This document shows positions 13,412 to 19,575 of a DNA stretch of 19,575 nt, one piece after another. Position 1 is the stretch's first letter. Each line of letters begins with the position of its first letter. The notes under the pieces were generated by a model. That model was not told the origin of the DNA. It searched no databases and was given only the letters and a program-made list of their open reading frames with translations. Both the position numbers and the translations under genes were made by a program. Origin of the DNA: Candidatus Methanovirga meridionalis (GTDB taxonomy: Archaea; Methanobacteriota; Methanobacteria; Methanobacteriales; Methanobacteriaceae); assembly GCA_031289325.1 (NCBI GenBank), contig JAITPS010000135.1, forward strand, positions 1 through 19,575, given 5' to 3'.

Positions 13412-13858
13412 GTGAATCTCACAACTCAAAAAAGGTTAGCTGCAAGTATTCTTAAAGTTGGGATTAATAGAGTCTGGATTGATCCAGGAAAAATTAAATT
13501 GGTATCTGGTGCTATGACTCGAGAAGATGTTAAAAAGCTAATACTTTCAGATGTTATAAAATCTAAACCTAAAACAGGAATTAGTAGTTACAGGTCTAAA
13601 AAGTTGGCTACTCAAAAGCAAAAAGGGCGAAGAAAAGGAAGAGGTAGTGTTAAAGGAGCAAAAAATGCCCGTAATCCTAAAAAGAAAGCATGGATGACAA
13701 CTATCAGGGCTTTAAGAAGAGATCTTAAATCCATGAGAGAATCAAAAGAAATTGATTCTACTACCTATCGTAAATTGTATAAAATGGCTAAAGGTGGTGC
13801 CTTTAGAAGTAAATCTTACATGAAAACTTATACTAAGGATCATGATTTGATTAAATAG
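13412..13858 (+). CDS. rpl19e: Ribosomal protein eL19
   Basis: Large-subunit protein eL19 (148 residues), archaeal/eukaryotic only, mostly helical and very basic. The family N-terminus LTTQKRLAASILKVGINRVW is followed by DPGKIKLVSGAMTREDVKKL, the glycine-rich basic hinge QKGRRKGRGSVKGAKNARNP, and the helix WMTTIRALRRDLKSMRE. The start is taken as GTG 13412 because the ribosome site precedes it and the N-terminus then fits the family; the frame extends three codons further to GTG 13403. The stop overlaps the ribosome site of rpl18. Confidence 0.95.
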   Translation: MNLTTQKRLAASILKVGINRVWIDPGKIKLVSGAMTREDVKKLILSDVIKSKPKTGISSYRSKKLATQKQKGRRKGRGSVKGAKNARNPKKKAWMTTIRALRRDLKSMRESKEIDSTTYRKLYKMAKGGAFRSKSYMKTYTKDHDLIK

Positions 13859-13869
13859 GAGGAATTTAT

Positions 13870-14448
13870 TTGGCACATGGATCAAGATATAAAGTACCAT
13901 TTAGAAGAAGAAGAGAAGGAAAAACCGATTATGGTACAAGAATAAAATTAATAGATTTAGATAAGAACAGATTGGTTGTTAGAATTTCTAATGCTAATGT
14001 AATTGTACAAATAATTTCTGTAGGAGAAAATGGAGATGAAACTATTACATCTGCTCATTCTAAAGAGTTACAACGATTGGGATGGCTTGGAGGAGCTAAA
14101 AATACAAGTGCTGCTTATTTAACTGCTTATATATGTGGTAAAAAGGCACTTAAAGCTAATATTGGTGAAGCTATTTTAGATATTGGTTTAAAAAGAGCAG
14201 TTAAAAGTTCAAGAATTTTTGCAGCACTTAAAGGTGCTGTTGATGCAGGATTAAATGTTCCTCATGGGGAACTTATTTTACCTGATGAAGATAGAATTTC
14301 TGGTAAGCATATTTCTGATTATGCTGAGAGTTTAAGTGATGATGATTTGAAGAAAAAATTTTCAAAATACTTAGAAAGAGGATTAAAACCTGTTGATTTA
14401 CCTAAACATTTTGATGAAATTAAAGATAAAATCGATAAAGAGTTTTAA
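13870..14448 (+). CDS. rpl18: Ribosomal protein uL18
   Basis: Large-subunit protein uL18 (192 residues, archaeal length), which binds 5S rRNA in the central protuberance with uL5. The N-terminus gives YKVPFRRRREGKTDYGTRIK (residues 7-26), then LVVRISNANVIVQII, NTSAAYLTAYICGKKA and GLKRAVKSSRIFAALKGAVD. The conserved loop GLNVPHGE is at 127-134. The start is TTG at 13870, preceded by aggagg across the rpl19e stop, giving the usual M-AHGSRYKVPF. Confidence 0.96.
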   Translation: MAHGSRYKVPFRRRREGKTDYGTRIKLIDLDKNRLVVRISNANVIVQIISVGENGDETITSAHSKELQRLGWLGGAKNTSAAYLTAYICGKKALKANIGEAILDIGLKRAVKSSRIFAALKGAVDAGLNVPHGELILPDEDRISGKHISDYAESLSDDDLKKKFSKYLERGLKPVDLPKHFDEIKDKIDKEF

Positions 14449-14463
14449 TTATGAGGTTATATT

Positions 14464-15105
14464 ATGAGTTTTAATATAGAAGATTGGGAACCTAAAACAA
14501 ATCTTGGAAATATGGTTAAAGAAGGAGCCATAACAGATATTGATGAAATTTTTGAAAAAGGTTTACCAATAATGGAATTAGAAATTGTTGATGCATTACT
14601 TCCAGATTTAGAAGAAGAAGTTATGGATGTTAACCTTGTTCAGAGAATGCATAAATCTGGAAGAAAAGTTAATTTCAGGGCAATTGTCGCGGTTGGTAAT
14701 AAAGATGGATTTGTTGGATTAGGTCAGGGTAAAGCTAAAGAAGTAGGTCCAGCTATTCGTAAAGCTGTTGATAATGCAAAGTATAATATTATTAAAGTTA
14801 AAAGAGGCTGTGGAGATTGGGGTTGTGTGTGTGGTAAACATCATACAGTTCCTTTTAAGGTTAATGGTAAAACTGGTAGTGTGAAAGTTACCTTGATTCC
14901 TGCTCCAGCAGGTGTAGGTCTTGCTATAGGTAATGTTGGTAAAACTATCATGAAACTTGCAGGATTTCATGATTCATGGTCTCAAACAAGTGGTCAAACT
15001 CAAACAACTGTAAATTTTGCTAATGCTACTTTTGAAGCATTGAAAAATTTAAGTAAGTTTAAATCAACTGAAAAAGCAGTTAAAGATGCGACTGTATTTT
15101 CATAG
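14464..15105 (+). CDS. rps5: Ribosomal protein uS5
   Basis: Small-subunit protein uS5 (213 residues), at the mRNA entry and involved in decoding accuracy. The double-stranded RNA-binding-like N-domain (about 50-115) contains KVNFRAIVAVGNKDGFVGLG. A cysteine-rich stretch, KRGCGDWGCVCGKHHTVPFK (113-132, with C116, C121 and C123), matches the archaeal form. The C-domain has VTLIPAPAGVGLAIGNVGKT. The ribosome site gaggttat precedes the ATG. Confidence 0.97.
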   Translation: MSFNIEDWEPKTNLGNMVKEGAITDIDEIFEKGLPIMELEIVDALLPDLEEEVMDVNLVQRMHKSGRKVNFRAIVAVGNKDGFVGLGQGKAKEVGPAIRKAVDNAKYNIIKVKRGCGDWGCVCGKHHTVPFKVNGKTGSVKVTLIPAPAGVGLAIGNVGKTIMKLAGFHDSWSQTSGQTQTTVNFANATFEALKNLSKFKSTEKAVKDATVFS

Positions 15106-15121
15106 AGAGGAGATGATTTAA

Positions 15122-15580
15122 ATGTTTTTTGTAGTTAGGGTTAGAGGAACTACTGGTGTAAAGAAGGATATTACCAATACTTTAAATATGTTAAGACTTA
15201 ATAGAATCAATCATGGAGTATTAATTCAAAACAATCCAAGTTACAATGGTATGCTCCAAAAAGCAAAAGATTACATTACTTGGGGAGAGATTGAGACTAA
15301 AATATTGGTAGACCTAATATCCAAAAGAGGAAAATTAAGTGGTAATGTAGCCGTTACAAAGGAATACATTAAAGAAAACACTAATTATTCATCTATTGAA
15401 GAATTAGCAAATGCTTTATTAAATGCTGAAATTAGAGCTGAAGATGTTGATATGAAACCAGTTTTCAGATTACATCCTCCAAGAAAAGGTTATGAAGGAA
15501 TTAGACAATCTTTTAACGAAGGAGGATCTTTAGGATTTAGAGGGGATTCTATTAATACTCTTTTAAAAAAAATGACTTAA
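15122..15580 (+). CDS. rpl30: Ribosomal protein uL30
   Basis: Large-subunit protein uL30, archaeal long form (152 residues). The ferredoxin-like N-domain is VVRVRGTTGVKKDITNTLNM and LRLNRINHGVLIQNNPSYNG, followed by the archaeal/eukaryotic extension YITWGEIETKILVDLISKRG and PVFRLHPPRKGYEGIRQSFN near the C-terminus. Ribosome site gaggagatgat is upstream. It lies between uS5 and uL15, the standard order. Confidence 0.96.
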   Translation: MFFVVRVRGTTGVKKDITNTLNMLRLNRINHGVLIQNNPSYNGMLQKAKDYITWGEIETKILVDLISKRGKLSGNVAVTKEYIKENTNYSSIEELANALLNAEIRAEDVDMKPVFRLHPPRKGYEGIRQSFNEGGSLGFRGDSINTLLKKMT

Positions 15581-15591
15581 CGGTGAGAAAA

Positions 15592-16029
15592 ATGATTAGA
15601 ACTAAACGTAAAATAAATAAATTAAGGGGATCAAGATCTAATGGTGGAGGATGTACCAAAAAAAGAAGAGGTGCTGGTCATAAAGGTGGTAGAGGTAAAG
15701 CTGGTGGCAAAAAGCATCATTGGTCTTGGATTGTTAAATTTGATCCAAACCATTATGGTAAACATGGCTTCAAAAGAAATAAAACTACTGTTAACAAGGT
15801 TAATCCTGTTAATTTAGATTATTTGGATGATAAATCTGAAAAATTTTTAAGTAGTGGCAAAGCATCTAAAGAAGGAGATTCTATTATTATTGATGTTACA
15901 ACTTTAGGATTTAATAAAGTTTTAGGCAATGGTAAATTGTTAAAACCTTTGGTTATCAAATCACCTTCTTTTTCAAAGTCTGCTGAAGAAAAAATCCAGA
16001 AAGCTGGTGGAGAAGCTATAGTCGTTTAA
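15592..16029 (+). CDS. rpl15: Ribosomal protein uL15
   Basis: Large-subunit protein uL15 (145 residues). The N-terminal Gly/Lys/Arg-rich extension, RGSRSNGGGCTKKRRGAGHK followed by GGRGKAGGKKHHW, inserts into 23S rRNA; the C-terminal globular domain ends in KSAEEKIQKAGGEAIVV-type sequence. The frame is open to a GTG at 15583, but that GTG is part of the ggtga ribosome site (15582-15586), so ATG 15592 (MIRTKRKINKLRGSR) is chosen. A 117-nt gap follows before secY. Confidence 0.96.
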   Translation: MIRTKRKINKLRGSRSNGGGCTKKRRGAGHKGGRGKAGGKKHHWSWIVKFDPNHYGKHGFKRNKTTVNKVNPVNLDYLDDKSEKFLSSGKASKEGDSIIIDVTTLGFNKVLGNGKLLKPLVIKSPSFSKSAEEKIQKAGGEAIVV

Positions 16030-16146
16030 TACTATATTAATTGATATAGGAATGATTAAAATTAGTTAAATTGTAATGTTTATTGTTTAATCATTTTTAT
16101 TAATTTTAGATATTAGTATTTATACAGTTGATTCGGAGATTAAAAA

Positions 16147-17505
16147 ATGTTTTTGGAGAAGTTTAAACCCTTATTTTCTTTAATACCTCAAGTTAAGACA
16201 CCTACTCATAAACAAGGTTTTAAAGATAAAATCAAATGGACATTAGTTATTTTAGTACTGTACTTTTTTTTATGCCAAGTACCTTTGTATGGTTTAAGTG
16301 ATACAGCTATTGACCAGTTTGCAAGTTTGAGAGCAGTAATGGCAGGTAGTTTTCAATCAATAATGACATTAGGTATTGGACCAATTGTTACTTCATCTAT
16401 TGTTCTTCAAGTTCTTGTTGGAACTAAAATGTTAAATTTAGACCTTTCAAAACATGAAGATAAATCTTTATTTCAAAGTACACAAAAAGTTTTAGCAATA
16501 ATTGTAACAATTTTTGAAGCTGTTGTTTTAGTTAAAACTGGAAGTCTACTCCCTATAGATTCAAGTTATGAACTGATAATGATAGTTCAACTTGTTATAG
16601 GGGCTGTTTTAATTTTATACTTGGATGAAGTTATTTCAAAATGGGGTTTTGGAAGTGGTGTAGGGTTATTCATTGCTGCTGGTGTTTCACAAGAAATAAT
16701 TATCCATTCTTTGAATTTTTTACCTACAGCATCTTCTCCAGGGCAAATGCCAGGAATGATTCCAGGATTTATTCAGTCTATTGTTTCAGGATCTCCAGAT
16801 CCATCAAAACTCTTACCTTTATTTGCTACGATTGTTGTGTTCTTAGTTGCAGTATACGGTGAAAGTATGAGAGTTGAAATTCCTATATCTCATGGTCAAA
16901 TGAGGGGACATGGAAGAATTCGTGGAAATGTAGGTAAATATCCCCTTAAGTTTATTTATGCAAGTAACATGCCAGTTATATTAACCAGTGCATTACTTGT
17001 TAATGTATCCCTTATTACAAATGTTTTTCAAAGAATTGGCTTCCCTATTTTTGGGCATGTTTCTAATGGACAGCCTATTGATGGTATTGGACTGTATCTA
17101 ACTACTCCAAGATTTGATATTTTGCTAACAAATCCTTTAAGAGTATTGATTTATGGAATATTTTTCATGGGATCGTGTATAATTTTCTCTATTTTATGGG
17201 TAGAAATCGGTGGTTTGGGTGCAAATAAAATTGCTGAACAGCTCCATAGCTCGGGTATTCAGATTCCAGGGTTTAGAAGTAGTAAAACTCAGCTTAAAAA
17301 GCTATTAAAAAGATATGTTCCTGCTTTAACTGTATTAGGTGGAGCATTTGTAGGACTATTAGCTTTTGGTGCGGATTTAACTAGTGCTGCTGGTGGAGGT
17401 ACTGGTGTTTTGCTTACAGTAGGTATTGTTTATAAACTTTATGAAGAAATTGCTCAAGAGCAACTTATGGATATGCATCCAATGCTAAAAAGGTTTTTAG
17501 AGTAA
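16147..17505 (+). CDS. secY: Preprotein translocase subunit SecY
   Basis: Channel-forming subunit of the SecYE-beta translocon in the cytoplasmic membrane (452 residues, usual archaeal length). Ten membrane helices are expected; the first is at about 31-50, and the plug/second-helix region has LGIGPIVTSSIVLQVLVG (75-92). The loop VEIPISHGQMRGHGRIRGN is the long cytoplasmic loop contacting the ribosome. The end has helix LTVLGGAFVGLLAFGADLTS and then TGVLLTVGIVYKLYEEIAQE. The ribosome site ggagatt precedes the ATG. It follows uL15, the common archaeal spc-operon arrangement. Confidence 0.97.
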   Translation: MFLEKFKPLFSLIPQVKTPTHKQGFKDKIKWTLVILVLYFFLCQVPLYGLSDTAIDQFASLRAVMAGSFQSIMTLGIGPIVTSSIVLQVLVGTKMLNLDLSKHEDKSLFQSTQKVLAIIVTIFEAVVLVKTGSLLPIDSSYELIMIVQLVIGAVLILYLDEVISKWGFGSGVGLFIAAGVSQEIIIHSLNFLPTASSPGQMPGMIPGFIQSIVSGSPDPSKLLPLFATIVVFLVAVYGESMRVEIPISHGQMRGHGRIRGNVGKYPLKFIYASNMPVILTSALLVNVSLITNVFQRIGFPIFGHVSNGQPIDGIGLYLTTPRFDILLTNPLRVLIYGIFFMGSCIIFSILWVEIGGLGANKIAEQLHSSGIQIPGFRSSKTQLKKLLKRYVPALTVLGGAFVGLLAFGADLTSAAGGGTGVLLTVGIVYKLYEEIAQEQLMDMHPMLKRFLE

Positions 17506-18005
17506 TTTAATTTTATTTCAATATTAATTTTTTAATATTAATTTAAATAAATTCCATAATATTAATTTTAATTTAAATAAATTCCATAATATTAATTTTA
17601 ATTTAAATAAATTCCATAATATTAATTTTAATTTAAATAAATTCCATAATATTAATTTTAATTTAAATAAGTTTCATAATATTAATTTTAATTTAAATAA
17701 GTTTCATAATATTAATTTTAATTTAAATAAATTTTTTATTATTAATTTTAATTTAAATAAATTTTTTATTATTAATTTTAATTTAAATAAGTTTTATATT
17801 ATTAATTTTAATTTAAATAAGTTTTATAATATTAATTATATTATTTATCAAAATATTTATCAAAATGAAAAAAATATTAAATAAAAAAATATTTAAAAAT
17901 TTTAATGAAAATTGTTGGATTATATTATATTAAATAAAAAAAATATTAAATAAAAAATAGTTATTGAATAAAAATTTTAATTATTGAATAAAAAATAATT
18001 ATTGT
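17506..18005. other. AT-rich gap between secY and adkA
   Basis: About 500 bp without a gene. The first two thirds is the 30-bp repeat array (17521-17838). The rest (17839-18005) is AT-rich with repeated aaatattaaataaaaaa-like stretches and no clear promoter. Confidence 0.75.
17521..17838. repeat. 30-bp minisatellite with constant and variable parts
   Basis: About 10 copies with exact 30-bp period. A constant 20-mer (attaattttaatttaaataa) alternates with a 10-mer that changes in runs: attccataat at 17551, 17581, 17611 and 17641; gtttcataat at 17671 and 17701; attttttatt at 17731 and 17761; gttttatatt at 17791; gttttataat at 17821. A degenerate first unit begins at 17521. Variant runs are what successive local duplications produce. 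Confidence 0.95.
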
Positions 18006-18010
18006 GGGTG
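18006..18010 (+). promoter_or_regulatory. Shine-Dalgarno site deciding the adkA start
   Basis: gggtg lies 6 nt before the TTG at 18017. The earlier in-frame TTG at 18002 precedes this site and would add five residues not typical of the family. Confidence 0.6.
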
Positions 18011-18016
18011 TTTAAT

Positions 18017-18577
18017 TTGAATTTGGTAGTTTTAACTGGAATTCCAGGGTCTGGAAGTACAACTGTTCTTAATAAAACTTTAGAGGAAGTTGATTATCTC
18101 CATATAAATTATGGGGATATGATGGTAGAAGTAGCTAAAGAAAAAAATATGGTCGATAATAGAGATGAACTTAGAAAATTGTCTCCAGATATTCAAAAAG
18201 AGCTTCAGCTTCTCGCAGCAAAAAAAATTAAAGAAAAGTCAGAAAGTGAAAATGTTATTGTAGATACTCATTGTACTATAAACACTCCTGCAGGTTTTCT
18301 TCCAGGACTTCCTGAATGGATTTTAAATGAATTAAAACCAAATAGCTTTATCATCATTGAAGCAAATCCTGATGAAATCTTAATTAGAAGATTGTCTGAT
18401 GAAACAAGAAATCGTGATAAAGAAATGACAAAAATCATTTCATTGCATCAAGAAATTAATAGAGCAACTGCAATGACTTATGCTACCTTAACTGGAGCCA
18501 CTGTTAAAATATTAGAAAATCATGATAATGAACTGGATATAATCGTTTCTAAGATGGTGGAAACATTAAATATTTAA
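18017..18577 (+). CDS. adkA: Archaeal adenylate kinase (AdkA)
   Basis: Archaeal-type adenylate kinase (186 residues), which interconverts ATP, AMP and ADP in the cytosol. The P-loop GIPGSGSTT is at residues 8-16 and the second conserved element IVDTHCTINT at 81-90. LPGLPEWILNELKPNSFIII matches archaeal AdkA, as does RDKEMTKIISLHQEINRA. It resembles the archaeal AdkA family, not bacterial Adk with its LID domain. TTG at 18017 is chosen as start because of gggtg at 18006-18010; an upstream TTG at 18002 is less likely. The order secY-adkA-DUF106 is typical of methanogens. Confidence 0.93.
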   Translation: MNLVVLTGIPGSGSTTVLNKTLEEVDYLHINYGDMMVEVAKEKNMVDNRDELRKLSPDIQKELQLLAAKKIKEKSESENVIVDTHCTINTPAGFLPGLPEWILNELKPNSFIIIEANPDEILIRRLSDETRNRDKEMTKIISLHQEINRATAMTYATLTGATVKILENHDNELDIIVSKMVETLNI

Positions 18578-18654
18578 GTTGTGCTAAATATTTAAGTGCC
18601 ATATATTCAAATTTTTCATTGTTATTAATAAATTTAAATTTTATAGATTATAAA

Positions 18655-18661
18655 GGAGGAT
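18655..18661 (+). promoter_or_regulatory. Strong Shine-Dalgarno site of the DUF106 gene
   Basis: ggaggat with 4 nt to the ATG at 18666, one of the two strongest sites in the window. Confidence 0.8.
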
Positions 18662-18665
18662 ATTA

Positions 18666-19274
18666 ATGGTCGATATTTTAGGATCAATTTTCAGTTCTTT
18701 TGATCAGGTTTTCAATCCAATCATTGCTTTAGATCCTAATCCAAAGAATCCAATATTAACTATATTTCTTATAGCATTTTTAGTATCTATTGTTACAAAT
18801 CTTGCTCAAAAATATTTAATGGATCATGAAAAATTGGATAGTATGAAGAAGAAATCATCCGAATTTCAGAAAAAGATGAATGCTGTTCGTAAGTCTGGTG
18901 ATGCTAAGGCAATGAGTAAAATACAAGCAGAACAACAAGAATTCATGAAAGCTCAAAGTGAGATGATGATGATGTCTTTTAAGCCTATGTTGGTTACAAT
19001 TGTTCCATTTATGTTGTTTTTTTGGTGGATAAGAAATTCTTCACTTGCACATGTTTATGTTTCATTTCCAATGTTTCCTTATTGGGCTGTTTTAACCCCT
19101 ATATGGCATTCAATCGGTATATTTGGTGGGGGAGCTCCTGATCCAACTGTAATATTCAGTTTTGTTGGATATTATCTGCCTAATGCTGTAGGATGGTTTG
19201 GATGGTATATGTTATCAGCATTTGCATTATCTCAAGTTGTTAGAAAGTTAGTTGGTTTAAAATCAACATTTTAA
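18666..19274 (+). CDS. DUF106 membrane protein, YidC/Oxa1/EMC3-like
   Basis: Archaeal DUF106 protein (202 residues), a member of the Oxa1/YidC/EMC3/TMCO1 superfamily, thought to insert membrane proteins in partnership with ribosomes. Visible features: first membrane helix at about 28-50; a charged, probably coiled-coil cytoplasmic segment from 50 to 100; a methionine-rich stretch SEMMMMSFKPM (98-108); a second helix at about 108-124 with FFWWIRNSS; and a third near 175-196. The cytoplasmic coiled coil and Met-rich segment between helices are the family's expected features. It sits after secY and adkA, next to the translocon. Confidence 0.9.
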   Translation: MVDILGSIFSSFDQVFNPIIALDPNPKNPILTIFLIAFLVSIVTNLAQKYLMDHEKLDSMKKKSSEFQKKMNAVRKSGDAKAMSKIQAEQQEFMKAQSEMMMMSFKPMLVTIVPFMLFFWWIRNSSLAHVYVSFPMFPYWAVLTPIWHSIGIFGGGAPDPTVIFSFVGYYLPNAVGWFGWYMLSAFALSQVVRKLVGLKSTF

Positions 19275-19460
19275 GCAGAGTATTATAAACTTATATTTTT
19301 CTACAGTATTTTAACAAGCTTTTATAACCTTTTTAATTATATTTATCTTTATGAAAATTATAAAAATTCTTGAATTTTAATGTAAATGTATTTGAAAGAT
19401 TATAGTTCTTATAAAAAAGTTCTTAAATTTTGAACGATAAATTTTTTTATTAAATTATTT
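19275..19460. other. AT-rich stretch after the DUF106 gene
   Basis: No gene is seen. T-rich tracts near 19294-19340 (tatatttttc, gctttt, accttttt) could end transcription. Beyond them nothing distinctive is visible before the 19-bp array. Confidence 0.5.
19294..19340 (+). terminator. Possible T-rich archaeal terminator
   Basis: Three short T runs within about 45 bp of coding-strand sequence after the last gene resemble archaeal oligo-T terminators. The whole region is AT-rich, so the call is weak. Confidence 0.25.
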
Positions 19461-19575
19461 AGTTTCAAATAAGTTGTTTAGTTTCAAATAAGTTGTTTAG
19501 TTTCAAATAAGTTGTTTAGTTTCAAATAAGTTGTTTAGTTTCAAATAAGTTGTTTAGTTTCAAATAAGTTGTTTA
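19461..19575. repeat. 19-bp tandem array at the 3' edge
   Basis: Six perfect copies of agtttcaaataagttgttt start at 19461, 19480, 19499, 19518, 19537 and 19556, and a further copy begins at the last base. It runs off the window, so the copy number is unknown. Confidence 0.95.

Noticed and set aside
16119..16126. TATA box tttataca upstream of secY as a separate promoter
   Set aside because: The spacing would place the transcript start at or beyond the ATG while a clear ribosome site (ggagatt) lies between, so it is unlikely to be the working promoter.
17521..17838. CRISPR array (constant 20-mer alternating with a variable 10-mer)
   Set aside because: The variable part is only 10 bp, changes in runs of identical copies, is AT-only, and no cas gene or leader is present. 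It is a minisatellite.

Overview
The window is very AT-rich (roughly a quarter G+C by eye) and carries the large archaeal ribosomal protein cluster (S10-spc type) on the + strand: 28 protein genes in the order SPOUT methyltransferase, uL3, uL4, uL23, uL2, uS19, uL22, uS3, uL29, aIF1, Rpp29 (RNase P), uS17, uL14, uL24, eS4, uL5, uS14, uS8, uL6, eL32, eL19, uL18, uS5, uL30, uL15, SecY, archaeal adenylate kinase, DUF106/YidC-like protein. Archaeal-only proteins (eS4, eL32, eL19, Rpp29, AdkA), SUI1-type aIF1 and Shine-Dalgarno sites of the GGAGGTGAT type point to a euryarchaeal methanogen. The order starting with the SPOUT gene is that of Methanothermobacter. Together with the base composition this suggests a host-associated Methanobacteriaceae member (Methanobrevibacter- or Methanosphaera-like). 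The genus is an inference.

Layout: 1-811 is non-coding, with a 15-bp tandem array, three adjacent hairpins, a perfect 26-bp palindrome and two TATA-like elements, the second at a leaderless distance from the SPOUT gene. 1703-2724 is a 1 kb gene-free stretch that holds a 120-bp element with terminal inverted repeats and a 10-bp direct flank (MITE-like), and leads to the strong Shine-Dalgarno site of rpl3. 2725-8058 is compact (rpl3 to aIF1). 8059-8680 is a 622-bp repeat-filled gap splitting aIF1 from Rpp29. 8681-16029 is again compact (Rpp29 to rpl15), with small gaps before rps14 and rpl19e. SecY follows. A 30-bp minisatellite fills most of 17506-18016, then adkA and the DUF106 gene. The window ends inside a 19-bp tandem array.

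The genes make the ribosome core and its immediate partners: rRNA-binding proteins of both subunits, a start-codon selection factor, an RNase P subunit for tRNA 5' processing, a probable rRNA methyltransferase, and the membrane machinery (SecY channel, Oxa1/YidC-like insertase) that receives nascent proteins. Adenylate kinase supplies nucleotide balance.

The gene content is ordinary. What is unusual is pervasive short tandem duplication, between genes and also inside genes: uS3 and eL32 carry long acidic repetitive C-terminal tails, and aIF1 a short basic duplicated tail. The eL32 tail shows an apparent frameshift by loss of 11 bp. I see no CRISPR array, tRNA, rRNA, defence locus or clearly new multi-gene system.
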